Assembly (NCBI RefSeq): GCF_014641945.1
Contig: NZ_BMIJ01000007.1
Span: 248,001-312,000 of the forward strand
Source of the DNA: Marinobacterium zhoushanense
Lineage (GTDB): Bacteria > Pseudomonadota > Gammaproteobacteria > Pseudomonadales > Balneatricaceae
Direction of reading: 5' to 3'
Length of the DNA: 64,000 bases
Position 1 is the stretch's first letter; each line of letters starts with the position of its first letter. This document shows, piece by piece, positions 8,652 through 17,471 of this stretch. The position numbers were made by a program, and so were the translations under genes. The notes beneath the pieces were generated by a model. The model was not told where the DNA came from. It worked only from the letters and a program-made list of their open reading frames with translations, and searched no databases.

Positions 8652-11600
8652 ATGGCACTGGCGCAAGCAGTTACACCGACCATTCACGAATGCCGGCAAG
8701 CTATCCACGACTATTATCTCGCCGATGAATACAAGGTGATCAGCGAACTGATAGCCGGTGCCGAGCTGTCTCGATCCGTGCGCGAGGCGATCTCCACACG
8801 CGCCGCGGAGCTGGTGCGCAACGTGCGCAACAACTCCAAGCCGACGATGATGGAGAAGTTCCTGGCCCAGTACGGTCTGAGCACCAAAGAGGGTGTCGCG
8901 CTGATGTGTCTGGCCGAGGCGCTGCTGCGCGTGCCGGACAACATCACCATCCACGAGCTGATCGAGGACAAGGTCTCCTCGGGTAAATGGGCCGACCATC
9001 GCGGCAAGTCCAACTCATCTTTGATCAACACCACCACCTGGGGCCTGATGGTCGCCGGCAAGCTGATCAGCCCCTCCGATCAACAGAGCCTGGTCGAGAC
9101 CCTGCGTACGCTGGTCAAGCGCATGGGTGATCCGATGGTGCGTACCGTCGCCCATCAGGCGATGAAGGAGATGGGGCGTCAGTTCGTTCTCGGCCGCACC
9201 ATCGACGAGGCGCTCAAGCGTGCGAAGAAGTATCAATCCAAGGGCTACACCTACTCCTACGATATGCTCGGCGAAGCGGCGCGTACCGACCGCGATGCGC
9301 TGCGCTATCACCGCGACTATGCCAACGCCATCGGCGAGTTGAAGCAGGGCTGCACCCACGCCGACATCCGCAGCAATCCCGGTATCTCGGTCAAACTGTC
9401 GGCGCTGCATCCGCGCTACGAGTTCGGTCAGCGCGAGCGCGTCATGAACGAGCTGGTGCCGCGCACCCTCAGCTTGGCCAAGCAGGCCAAGGCGGCCAAC
9501 ATGGGCTTCAACATCGATGCCGAGGAGGCGGATCGCCTCGACCTGTCGCTGGATGTGATCGAAGCGGTGCTGTCCGATCCGGAACTGGCCGGTTGGGACG
9601 GTTTCGGTATCGTCGTGCAGGCGTTCGGCAAGCGTGCCGCTCACGTGCTGGACTGGCTCTACGCCCTGGCCACCAAGCTGGACCGTCGTATCATGGTGCG
9701 TCTGGTCAAGGGCGCTTACTGGGATGCCGAGATCAAGCGTGCCCAGGTGATGGGTCTTGAGAATTTTCCGGTCTTTACCCGCAAGGCGTGCAGCGATGTC
9801 TCCTACATGGCCTGCGCCAAGAAACTGCTGGGGATGACCGATCGTATCTATCCGCAGTTCGCCACCCATAACGCTCACTCCGTTTCCGCAATTCTGGAGC
9901 TGGCCCAAGGGCGCGACTGCTTCGAGTTTCAGCGTCTGCACGGCATGGGTGAATCGCTGCACGAGGCGGTGATGAGCGGCGGCAAGACCCGCTGCCGTAT
10001 CTACGCGCCGGTCGGTGCGCATCAGGATCTGCTGGCCTATCTAGTACGTCGTCTGCTGGAAAACGGTGCCAACAGCTCCTTCGTCAACCAGATCGTCGAT
10101 ACCCGGATCACGCCGGAGATGATCGCCCGCGACCCGATCAGTCAGGTACAGGAGCTGGGTCGTGAGATCTCCAGCAAAGCGATCGTGCGTCCGTCCTATC
10201 TGTTCGGCAAGGGCCGCCAGAACTCCAAGGGTTGGGATATTACCGATCCGGTACAGGTGGAGGTGATCGAGCAGGCGCGCAGTCAATTCCGCGAACATCA
10301 ATGGACGGGTGGCCCTGTGCTGGCGTCGGCGGTTGTCGGTGCCCAAGTGACCGAGGTGCGCAATCCGGCCGACCCGGATGATCTGGTCGGTCAGGTGACC
10401 CAGGCCTCCGCCGAAGATATCGAAGCCGCGATCGCCGCTTCGCAGAAGGGTTTTGCAATCTGGTCGGCCATGTCCGCTCAGGAGCGCGCCAAGTGTATCG
10501 CCCGTGTCGGCGATCTGTATGAAGCGCACACCCATGAGCTGTTCGCACTGGCGACCCGTGAGGCGGGCAAGACGTTGCTGGACGGTGTTGCCGAGATTCG
10601 CGAGGCGGTCGACTTCGCGCGTTTCTATGCCAACGAAGGTATCCGTAACCGCGAAGCAGGCGAGGCGCGTGGCGTGATCTCCTGTATCTCGCCGTGGAAC
10701 TTCCCGCTGGCGATCTTTACCGGTCAGGTACTGGCCGGCCTTGCCGCAGGTAACGCGGTGCTGGCGAAGCCGGCGGGACAGACCGCACTGCTTGCCACCC
10801 GTGCCGTCGAACTGATGCACGAAGCGGGTATCCCGAAAGAGGCGATTCAACTGTTGCCGGGTAGCGGTGCCACCGTCGGTACCGCGCTGACCTCCGATCC
10901 GCGTATCGCCGGGGTCTGCTTCACCGGCTCCACCGCCACCGCGCAGCGGATCAACGGCGTCATGGCGCAGAACATGGCACCGGACGCCCCGCTGGTGGCG
11001 GAAACCGGTGGTCTCAACGCGATGATCGTCGACTCCACTGCGCTGCCGGAGCAGGTGGTGCGTGACGTACTGGCCTCGTCGTTCCAGAGCGCCGGTCAGC
11101 GTTGCTCAGCCCTGCGCATGCTCTACGTGCAGAAGGATATCGCCGATCATCTGTTGGAGATGCTGTTCGGTGCTATGGATGAACTGAGAATCGGCAACCC
11201 CTGGCTGCTCTCCACCGACGTTGGTCCAGTGATCGATGCGGCCGCGAAGGCGGGTATCGAGGCGCACTGCGAAAAGTTCGCGGCCAAGGGGCGGGTACTG
11301 AAGACCCTGGCCAAGCCGGAGAAGGGGCTGTTCGTGGCGCCGACGGTGATCCGCCTGGAGGGGATTGAGGAGCTGGAGGAGGAGATCTTCGGCCCGGTGT
11401 TGCACGTGGCGACCTTCGAGGCGGACGAGATTGACCGGGTGGTCGATGCGATCAACGCCAAGGGCTTTGGCCTGACCTTCGGTCTGCACACCCGTGTCGA
11501 CTCTCGCGTCAAGCGGATTGTCAGCCGGATCAAGGTGGGCAACACCTATGTCAACCGTAACCAGATCGGTGCCATCGTCGGTTCACAGCCGTTCGGCGGT

Positions 11601-12278
11601 GAAGGATTGTCGGGAACCGGCCCGAAGGCGGGTGGTCCACACTACGTACGCCGCTTCAAGCGAGCGGACAGCGAGCAGATCGGGGCCGACCCGTCGAGCC
11701 GCAGTGTAGGGGCAGAGAGCCTCAGTGCCGCGATCGCCAAATTGGGCGGTTTCGAGGTCAAGGCGCCGCAGGCGCGGAGCCTGGCGATGCGTCCGTTCTT
11801 TGCAGATGCACCGGCGCCGTTGGATGCCGAGCCGGAGCTGCTGCCGGGGCCGACCGGTGAGCTGAACCGGCTCTCCAACTGCGCACGTGGCGTCGTGCTC
11901 TGCCTGGGGCCGAACAAGGAAACAGCCTTGGCGCAGGCGGCAGTGGCACTGTCGCAGGGCAACAAGGTGGTGGTGGTTGCGCCGGGGGCCGAGGTTGGCG
12001 TTGCCCAGGCGGCCGAAGCGGGGCTTCCGGTGGTCGGGCTTGACGGTCTGCTGCAGCCGCAGGCGCTGACCGGCGTCGACGGTTTCGAGGCGGTGGTCAG
12101 CTGCGCCGATGTGGAGCTGCTGCGCGAATACCGCCAGGCACTGGCCGAGCGCGATGGCGCGTTGCTGCCGCTGATCACTGAGTACTTGCTGCCGGAGCGT
12201 TATGTGATCGAGCGCCATCTCTGTGTCGATACCACGGCAGCCGGCGGTAACGCCAGCCTGATCGCATCGTCCGAGTGA
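8652..12278 (+). CDS. putA: Bifunctional proline dehydrogenase / P5C dehydrogenase PutA (no DNA-binding domain)
   Basis: This 1,208-residue enzyme turns proline into glutamate in two steps. The FAD-dependent proline dehydrogenase barrel covers about residues 100-480 (RLVKGAYWDAEIKRAQ near 349, EFQRLHGMG near 422). The NAD-dependent P5C dehydrogenase covers about 530-1000 (PWNFPLAIFTGQ near 681, ETGG near 783, catalytic Cys in AGQRCSALR near 818). A C-terminal domain of about 200 residues follows, as in long PutAs. The ribbon-helix-helix repressor domain that starts E. coli PutA is missing, so this PutA should not regulate its own gene; the AsnC/Lrp protein nearby is the likely regulator. The start has AAGAGG upstream, and the preceding 150 bases are AT-rich. 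Confidence 0.96.
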   Translation: MALAQAVTPTIHECRQAIHDYYLADEYKVISELIAGAELSRSVREAISTRAAELVRNVRNNSKPTMMEKFLAQYGLSTKEGVALMCLAEALLRVPDNITIHELIEDKVSSGKWADHRGKSNSSLINTTTWGLMVAGKLISPSDQQSLVETLRTLVKRMGDPMVRTVAHQAMKEMGRQFVLGRTIDEALKRAKKYQSKGYTYSYDMLGEAARTDRDALRYHRDYANAIGELKQGCTHADIRSNPGISVKLSALHPRYEFGQRERVMNELVPRTLSLAKQAKAANMGFNIDAEEADRLDLSLDVIEAVLSDPELAGWDGFGIVVQAFGKRAAHVLDWLYALATKLDRRIMVRLVKGAYWDAEIKRAQVMGLENFPVFTRKACSDVSYMACAKKLLGMTDRIYPQFATHNAHSVSAILELAQGRDCFEFQRLHGMGESLHEAVMSGGKTRCRIYAPVGAHQDLLAYLVRRLLENGANSSFVNQIVDTRITPEMIARDPISQVQELGREISSKAIVRPSYLFGKGRQNSKGWDITDPVQVEVIEQARSQFREHQWTGGPVLASAVVGAQVTEVRNPADPDDLVGQVTQASAEDIEAAIAASQKGFAIWSAMSAQERAKCIARVGDLYEAHTHELFALATREAGKTLLDGVAEIREAVDFARFYANEGIRNREAGEARGVISCISPWNFPLAIFTGQVLAGLAAGNAVLAKPAGQTALLATRAVELMHEAGIPKEAIQLLPGSGATVGTALTSDPRIAGVCFTGSTATAQRINGVMAQNMAPDAPLVAETGGLNAMIVDSTALPEQVVRDVLASSFQSAGQRCSALRMLYVQKDIADHLLEMLFGAMDELRIGNPWLLSTDVGPVIDAAAKAGIEAHCEKFAAKGRVLKTLAKPEKGLFVAPTVIRLEGIEELEEEIFGPVLHVATFEADEIDRVVDAINAKGFGLTFGLHTRVDSRVKRIVSRIKVGNTYVNRNQIGAIVGSQPFGGEGLSGTGPKAGGPHYVRRFKRADSEQIGADPSSRSVGAESLSAAIAKLGGFEVKAPQARSLAMRPFFADAPAPLDAEPELLPGPTGELNRLSNCARGVVLCLGPNKETALAQAAVALSQGNKVVVVAPGAEVGVAQAAEAGLPVVGLDGLLQPQALTGVDGFEAVVSCADVELLREYRQALAERDGALLPLITEYLLPERYVIERHLCVDTTAAGGNASLIASSE

Positions 12279-12338
12279 TCGTCGGCCGGTGCGCAGGCAT
12301 CGACGATGAATGTACGAGAGAGTTCAAGCGAGGTGATT

Positions 12339-12461
12339 ATGCAACGGGGAACGACAGTCCGAGCCGCACTGGTTAGGAGCAAGGTTGAGGCGGAACTGCA
12401 TGACCAGTCGGTCGTTTTCGACGGGGACGAGGAGGCGTGCTTTATCCGCTCTTCCAACTGA
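12339..12461 (+). CDS. Possible small protein (40 aa) after putA
   Basis: A 40-codon frame starts at an ATG with a strong ribosome site (GAGGTGATT directly before it) and ends just before the terminator at 12485. An in-frame ATG at 12306 would give 51 residues, but it has a weaker site. The peptide is basic at its N-terminus (MQRGTTVRAALVRSKVEAEL) and acidic in its second half, with one Cys and no membrane segment. Its place at the end of the putA transcript suggests co-expression. I do not recognise it. It is supported only by the ribosome site and its position, so it could also be untranslated 3' sequence. Confidence 0.4.
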   Translation: MQRGTTVRAALVRSKVEAELHDQSVVFDGDEEACFIRSSN

Positions 12462-12484
12462 CGGACAGTATTTTCTGGCACCGG

Positions 12485-12519
12485 AAAGGCCTCGGACATC
12501 AATGTCCGAGGCCTTTTTT
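12485..12519 (+). terminator. Rho-independent terminator of the putA transcript
   Basis: A near-perfect 13-bp stem (AGGCCTCGGACAT with its complement, tiny CA loop) is followed by a run of six T. The stem is flanked by A's, so it could also work weakly in the opposite direction. Confidence 0.9.
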
Positions 12520-12763
12520 ATGGGCACCACTCATGGTGCGTAGTGGGTTGACGGCTGGTGTCCCGGTAGCTGTAGTGGTGGTAGTCGGTGCTGTTGCCGA
12601 TGCCCGGTAGTGCAGCGATATATTGCTTTCTGGCGGCCTGCCATCGTTGACATTGTCGCTGATGGTGGAAGTAACGCAGATGGATGCCTGATGTGGCATC
12701 AGTCGCGCTGTTGGCGTTAGTGGTGAGTTGGTTGATCGGGGTGGGGCAGGAGACAGGAGAGCG

Positions 12764-12787
12764 CCGGACAGGCCAAGACCTGTCCGG
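12764..12787 (-). terminator. GC-rich hairpin after the ABC permease operon
   Basis: Arms CCGGACAGG and CCTGTCCGG pair around a 6-base loop, 10 bases past the stop of the last permease gene. There is no T-run on the minus strand, so it may be a stabilising 3' hairpin, not a true intrinsic terminator. Between this and the putA terminator (12520-12763) I see no supported gene. Confidence 0.5.
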
Positions 12788-12797
12788 GGCTGAGGGG

Positions 12798-13649
12798 TCA
12801 GACGGTAGCCGAACGCATCTTCTCGCTGCGTGCACGCAGGTATTCCATGGTGAACAGCAGCAAGCCGGACAGGATAACCAGTAACGTGGCGACGGCGAGG
12901 ATGGTTGGGTTTATCTCCTCGCGCAGGCCGGAGAACATCTGGCGCGGAATGGTGCGCTGTTCGGGACCGGCCAGGAACAGTACCACGATAACCTCGTCGA
13001 AGGAGGTGACGAAGGCGAACAGGGCGCCGGAGATAACACCAGGGCGGATCAGCGGCATGATCACCTTGAAGAAGGTGTACACCGGCTTGGCTCCCATGCC
13101 CAGTGATGCGCGCACCAGTGAATAGTCGAACCCCGCCAGCGCTGCATTCACCGTGATCACCACGAACGGGGTACCCAGTGCGGCGTGTGCCAGGATCACG
13201 CCGATGTAGCTGCCGGCGATATCGAGCTGGGAGTAGAAGAAGAACATACCCGCAGCGGTGATGATCACCGGTACGATCATCGGCGACAGCAGCAGAGCCA
13301 TGATCATGCGCTGGAACGGCATGTCCGCGCGGGTCAGGCCGATCGCTGCCGTGGTGCCCAGTACCGTGGCGATGATGGTGGCCATGATGCCGATATAGAA
13401 GCTGTTCTTGATCGCCAGCAGCCATTTATCGTCGGCCAGGATCTCCTGGTACCACTTCAGCGAGTATGCCTCAGGTTCGAATGCGAGCATCCCTTCGGTG
13501 AAGGTGAAGTAGGGCTCAGCATTGAACGACAGCGGGATGATCACCAGAATCGGCGCCATCAGGAACAGCAACACCAGCCAGGCGGTCAGCTTGACGCCGG
13601 AGAGGCCGAGCTTCTGCCAGATTGTAAAGTAGCGTGGAAATTGAACCAT
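12798..13649 (-). CDS. ABC transporter permease, spermidine/putrescine type (PotC-like)
   Basis: This 283-residue membrane protein has six hydrophobic segments. It carries the ABC permease EAA-type loop at about residues 180-200 (DYSLVRASLGMGAKPVYTFFKVIMPLIRPG) and the PotC-typical segment ALFAFVTSFDEVIVVLFLAGP. It is the last gene of a four-gene operon: ATPase, binding protein, PotB-like permease, then this one. Only 13 bases separate it from the PotB-like gene, so the two should form one heterodimeric channel in the inner membrane. The substrate is probably a polyamine or a similar small cation, but this subfamily also includes carriers for other solutes. Confidence 0.92.
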   Translation of the reverse strand: MVQFPRYFTIWQKLGLSGVKLTAWLVLLFLMAPILVIIPLSFNAEPYFTFTEGMLAFEPEAYSLKWYQEILADDKWLLAIKNSFYIGIMATIIATVLGTTAAIGLTRADMPFQRMIMALLLSPMIVPVIITAAGMFFFYSQLDIAGSYIGVILAHAALGTPFVVITVNAALAGFDYSLVRASLGMGAKPVYTFFKVIMPLIRPGVISGALFAFVTSFDEVIVVLFLAGPEQRTIPRQMFSGLREEINPTILAVATLLVILSGLLLFTMEYLRARSEKMRSATV

Positions 13650-13662
13650 CCGAAAGATCCTC

Positions 13663-14904
13663 TTAGCCCAGCTTCAGGTTGCTGATGCCGACCAGGCGGT
13701 CATACAGCCAGTAGAGCAGGGTGATCAACAACAGCAGTAACGAACCGAGCGCGGCTGCCAACTCCCAGTTGTTGGACGACTGCATATGGAATGCGATGAG
13801 GTTGGATATCATCTGTCCCTCGGTACCACCGACCAGTGCCGGGGTGATGTAGTAGCCGATGGAGATGATGAATACCAGCAAAGCCCCGGCGCTGAAACCC
13901 GGTACCGTCATCGGCAGGTAGATGCGGATGAAGGCCGGTATCGGCTTGGCGCCCAGCGACAGCGCAGCGCGGAAGTAGCTCGGGTCGATCCCCTTCATTA
14001 CGCTATACAGCGGCAGGATCATGAATGGCAACAGAATATGGGTCATCGCGATGACGGTAGCGAACTGGGTATACATCATCTCCAGTGGTTCGGAGATGAT
14101 ATGCAGTGATTGCAAGGTCGAGTTGACCACACCGTTGGTCTGCAGCAGCGCGATCCAGGAGGTGGTACGTACCAGTAGTGAAGTCCAGAACGGCAGCAGT
14201 ACGAAGATCATTAGCGTGTTGGCGACCCTGGTTGGCGCGTTAGCCAGGTACCAGGCCAGTGGGAAGCCGATCAGCGCCGTCAGCAGGGTGATGTAGAAGG
14301 CGATCTTCAGGCTCTTCCAATACAGATCCAGATAGATCTGGGTGCCGCGTTGGACTATCTCGCCGGAGGGATCCCGCTCCAGGTCCAGGGCGGTCAGGTA
14401 GTAGTCGGCGGTAAACACCGAGCCTGCTTTCTTGATCGCCTGCCAAAGCTCGATTTGCTGCCATTTGCTGTTGGTGTCGAACAGTAGAGCGGCACCGCTG
14501 ATTTCCAGCTCGGCTGTATCGGCACGGCTTACCTGGCGGGCGGTGGACTTGATCAGGCTTGAAGAACCGGGGAGCGCACGGTTTATCTCTTCGGCCAGTT
14601 TGCCGGAGAGACGCTCTTCGAATAGCGACTTCAACTCGACGGCAAAGGTGTTCAGGGTGGGGTTCGGTGGCAGTTCGCCGCCATCCTCGGACCAGTCGTC
14701 CAGCGCATCAAGAGTGTTGGGAATCAGCTCGTATACGGTCGGATGGTAAAAGCTGCGGTACAGCATCGTCCCGATCGGGGCTACGAAGGTGACGAAGATA
14801 AACAGCAGCAGGGGTATGACAAAAAGGGTCGCCAGCAGTTTGCTGCGGCGGCGGTTGTGGTCGGCCTGCTTGATCTCGTCGGGTGTCAGCTCTGGGTTGG
14901 ACAT
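13663..14904 (-). CDS. ABC transporter permease, spermidine/putrescine type (PotB-like, long form)
   Basis: This 413-residue permease is longer than PotB (about 280). A first membrane helix (about residues 24-48) is followed by a soluble, probably periplasmic, insert of about 150 residues containing GSSSLIKSTARQVSRADTAE. The remaining five helices start at about 205. The EAA loop is present at about 315-335 (DPSYFRAALSLGAKPIPAFIRIYLPMTVPG). Long-insert permeases of this kind recur in polyamine-type systems of marine Proteobacteria. It lies between the binding-protein gene and the PotC-like permease and should pair with the latter. Confidence 0.9.
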   Translation of the reverse strand: MSNPELTPDEIKQADHNRRRSKLLATLFVIPLLLFIFVTFVAPIGTMLYRSFYHPTVYELIPNTLDALDDWSEDGGELPPNPTLNTFAVELKSLFEERLSGKLAEEINRALPGSSSLIKSTARQVSRADTAELEISGAALLFDTNSKWQQIELWQAIKKAGSVFTADYYLTALDLERDPSGEIVQRGTQIYLDLYWKSLKIAFYITLLTALIGFPLAWYLANAPTRVANTLMIFVLLPFWTSLLVRTTSWIALLQTNGVVNSTLQSLHIISEPLEMMYTQFATVIAMTHILLPFMILPLYSVMKGIDPSYFRAALSLGAKPIPAFIRIYLPMTVPGFSAGALLVFIISIGYYITPALVGGTEGQMISNLIAFHMQSSNNWELAAALGSLLLLLITLLYWLYDRLVGISNLKLG

Positions 14905-14923
14905 GCAATAGAACCCTGTCAGG

Positions 14924-14956
14924 CCGGCGCCACGACCGGGGGGGACGTGGCGCCGG
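14924..14956 (-). terminator. Intercistronic hairpin between binding protein and permease genes
   Basis: An 11-bp perfect GC-rich stem (CCGGCGCCACG with CGTGGCGCCGG, 11-base loop) lies between the binding-protein gene and the downstream permeases. There is no T-run. Such hairpins usually stabilise the upstream message or cause partial stopping, so the binding protein is made in excess. Confidence 0.6.
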
Positions 14957-14981
14957 GGTAGTGCGCGTGAATGTTAAAAAC

Positions 14982-16040
14982 TTACTTCAGCAGCCACTCG
15001 TTGAACTTCTCGCTGAGAGACTCGCCGTAGTCAGCCCAGAACAGGGAGGAGGCTTTCAGGCCTTCGTCCAGGTGAGCAGACGGCAGTTTCGGCAGTACAG
15101 ATGCATCGATGTAGGCGGCAGATGACTTGCGGGTTGGCGCATAGGCAACTTCAGGCATACCGGACAGCGGTTTGGAGCCGGTGGCGAACTTGACGAAGTC
15201 GATCGCTGTCTCCTTGTTCTTGGCGCCCTTGACCACAGCCCAGACGTCGAGGTCGAAGACGTGACCGTCCCAGACCATTTCGAACGGCTTGTTCTCCTGG
15301 GTGATGGCTGCGAAGAAGCGGCCGTTGGCGGACTGAACCATCACCGCGCCGCCGTCGTTGAGCAGCTGCGGCGCCTGAGACCAGCTATCGAACCAGACGA
15401 TGTCGTCCTTGATGGTGTCGAGCTTGGCGAAGGCGCGAGCCTGGCCCTCTTCGGTTTCCAGCATGTCGTAGATCTGGTCCTTGGGTACGCCGTCCGCCAG
15501 CAGTGCCCACTCCAGGTTCACCTGCGGACGTTTGCGCAGCGCGCGTTTGCCTGGGAAGGTCTTGGTGTCGAAGAAATCAATCATGCTCTTCGGCTCGCCA
15601 CCCTGGATGGTGTCATGGTTGTACGCATACAGCACGGTCCAGACGATGTTGCCGACGCCGCATTCGTTGGCGAGGGCTTCCTTGCTGAAGTCTTCGGCAG
15701 CAGGCGTACCGTCGTCGCCCGGGGGCAGTTGATCCTGCGGGAACACTTCCAGCAGGCCTTCAGAGCAGGCGCGTTCAAGGTCGATAACTTCCATATCGAC
15801 AACGTCCCACAGCACGTTGCCGCTCTCCACCTGGGCCTTCAGCTCGGCGACACCACCGGAGTAGTTCTCGAACAGAACCTTGTTGCCTGTTTTCTCCATG
15901 TACGGGTCGATCATGTGTTTCTGCTGTGCTGCACCGTAGGCACCACCGAAGGATACGGCAGTCAACTCGGCTGCACCGGCCAGGTTTGCAACCATACCGA
16001 CAGATACGGCGGCCGCCAGGCTTAACAGTTTCTTCTTCAT
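14982..16040 (-). CDS. Periplasmic substrate-binding protein, spermidine/putrescine type (PotD-like)
   Basis: The product has 352 residues with a clear signal peptide (MKKKLLSLAAAVSVGMVANLAGA, cut after about residue 23). The mature part has the cluster D binding-protein fold: SFGGAYGAAQQKHMIDPY at the start, later WDVVDMEVIDLERACSEGLL, then FDSWSQAPQLLNDG, which is a typical ligand-side loop. The start at 16040 has AGAGGTGAT upstream; an upstream in-frame ATG at 16100 would spoil the signal peptide. It delivers the substrate to the two downstream permeases. The ligand is likely a polyamine or a related nitrogen compound, which fits the NtrC-type control region of the operon. Confidence 0.9.
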   Translation of the reverse strand: MKKKLLSLAAAVSVGMVANLAGAAELTAVSFGGAYGAAQQKHMIDPYMEKTGNKVLFENYSGGVAELKAQVESGNVLWDVVDMEVIDLERACSEGLLEVFPQDQLPPGDDGTPAAEDFSKEALANECGVGNIVWTVLYAYNHDTIQGGEPKSMIDFFDTKTFPGKRALRKRPQVNLEWALLADGVPKDQIYDMLETEEGQARAFAKLDTIKDDIVWFDSWSQAPQLLNDGGAVMVQSANGRFFAAITQENKPFEMVWDGHVFDLDVWAVVKGAKNKETAIDFVKFATGSKPLSGMPEVAYAPTRKSSAAYIDASVLPKLPSAHLDEGLKASSLFWADYGESLSEKFNEWLLK

Positions 16041-16096
16041 TAGATCACCTCTTCCAGACATTGAGTCGTTGGTCCACTTTGCCCTCAAGGCGCGCT

Positions 16097-17224
16097 TCAT
16101 GCGGCCTTGACAGGATTTTTTTCAGCTGGCTTGTCGAGTGCGAGACCGCGCTCGGTCGCCCAGGTCAGGCGGGTTTGAGAGCCGGCCTCGATCACCGGTG
16201 CGTCCTGGTCGTTCAGGACCTTGACCATCAGTTCGGCGCCATCGCTCATCTTGAAGAAGTAGCGGATAGAGTCGCCGACGTAGAGTCGGGTAATGAATTC
16301 GGCGGAGATGACGTTGTCGTATTCACGGCCATTGCCGGCGATAAACAGGTTTTCCGGGCGAACAGAGAGAATGCAGGGTTCGCCAACCGGGGGGCAGTTG
16401 ATATCCAGCGCCCGCACGCGGTCACCGCGCGAGAGGCTGATCTCGGCAATCTTGCCGTCGTTTGATTCGACTTTGCCGTTGATATGGTTGTTCTCACCGA
16501 TAAAGTCGGCGACGAAGGAGTTGGCCGGTGTTTCATACAGGGCAGAGGGCGGAGCACACTGCTGCACCACGCCATCGTTGAATACGGCGATGCGGTCGGA
16601 CATGGTCAGCGCTTCGGTCTGATCATGGGTGACGTAGATCGCGGTGAAGCCCAGTTGCTCGTGCAGGCGTTTGATCTCGTACTGCATATGTTCGCGCAGG
16701 TTCTTGTCCAGCGCGCCGAGCGGCTCGTCCATCAATACGATACTGGGCTCGAAGATCAGAGAGCGGGCCAGAGCGACACGTTGCTTCTGTCCGCCGGACA
16801 ACTGGCCCGGGTAGCGTCCGCCGAAGGCATCGAGTTCGACCAGTGCCAGCGCATCCTTCACCTTCTGCTTTACGTCACGCGCCGGTAGCTTTCGCACCTT
16901 GAGCGGGTAGGCGAGGTTTTCCGAGATGGTCATATGCGGGAACAGTGCGTAGTGCTGGAACACCATGCCGATATTGCGGTGGTAGGGCGCGACATCCTGT
17001 ACCGACTTGCCGTTGATCTGGATAGTACCGCTGGTGACATCCTCGAAGCCCGCGAGCATCATCAGACAGGTGGTTTTTCCTGATCCCGACGGTCCGAGTA
17101 GAGTAACAAACTCCCCTTTGCGTATATCGAGGCTGAAATCCTTTACGACCAGTGATCTCTGGTCGTAGCTCTTCTTTACGTTGATGAAGCGAACATACTG
17201 ATCGTTGATATCGTGTGTTGACAC
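16097..17224 (-). CDS. ABC transporter ATP-binding protein, spermidine/putrescine type (PotA-like)
   Basis: This 375-residue ATPase has Walker A GPSGSGKTT near residue 45, Q-loop VFQHYALFPH near 90, signature LSGGQKQR near 145, Walker B IVLMDEPLGALD near 165 and the H-loop VTHDQTEA near 200. A TOBE-type regulatory C-terminus follows from about 280 (SVRPENLFI). The start is GTG at 17224, preceded by AAGGGG; the upstream in-frame ATGs lie above the predicted transcription start and are rejected. It is the first gene of the operon and lies 40 bases below a sigma-54 promoter. It powers import through the two permeases from the cytoplasmic face. Confidence 0.93.
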   Translation of the reverse strand: MSTHDINDQYVRFINVKKSYDQRSLVVKDFSLDIRKGEFVTLLGPSGSGKTTCLMMLAGFEDVTSGTIQINGKSVQDVAPYHRNIGMVFQHYALFPHMTISENLAYPLKVRKLPARDVKQKVKDALALVELDAFGGRYPGQLSGGQKQRVALARSLIFEPSIVLMDEPLGALDKNLREHMQYEIKRLHEQLGFTAIYVTHDQTEALTMSDRIAVFNDGVVQQCAPPSALYETPANSFVADFIGENNHINGKVESNDGKIAEISLSRGDRVRALDINCPPVGEPCILSVRPENLFIAGNGREYDNVISAEFITRLYVGDSIRYFFKMSDGAELMVKVLNDQDAPVIEAGSQTRLTWATERGLALDKPAEKNPVKAA

Positions 17225-17274
17225 GTATAAACCCCTTCTCTGGCATCCGTGGGCGCGCAAGTTGTGCTGGATAG

Positions 17275-17290
17275 AGCAAAGACTATGCCA
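17275..17290 (-). promoter_or_regulatory. Sigma-54 promoter of the polyamine-type ABC operon
   Basis: On the minus strand the element reads TGGCATAGTCTTTGCT. It matches the consensus TGGCAC-N5-TTGCW, with the GG and GC exactly at the -24 and -12 spacing. The predicted start of transcription is near 17264, leaving a 40-base leader before the GTG at 17224. Confidence 0.75.
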
Positions 17291-17365
17291 GCTGGACCGC
17301 AATAGGGTGTTCCAAGTGTTGCAACTCGATCGGTCAGCGCTGCGTAAACCGTTTGTCATCACTAT

Positions 17366-17401
17366 GCACTAACTTTGTGCGCGCATGCACTTTTTTTGTG
17401 T
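17366..17401. promoter_or_regulatory. Tandem NtrC-type enhancer sites
   Basis: Two dyads of the NtrC form GCAC-N7-GTGC lie 21 bp apart. Site 1 at 17366-17380 is perfect (GCAC, TAACTTT, GTGC). Site 2 at 17387-17401 has one mismatch (GCAC, T7, GTGT). They sit about 110 and 130 bp upstream of the predicted start from the sigma-54 promoter, two helical turns apart. This is the classical layout for NtrC activation under nitrogen limitation. Confidence 0.65.
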
Positions 17402-17471
17402 ATTTATAAAATAATAGTGATCTTATCTGTATTTTATTTTCTTTGTGGATGATTATTTTTTTGTGAGGCGT

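Noticed and set aside
12684..12884. Short plus-strand frame with a hydrophobic start (66 codons)
   Set aside because: Overlaps the end of the PotC-like gene and the GC hairpin and has no ribosome site; the hydrophobic run is short.
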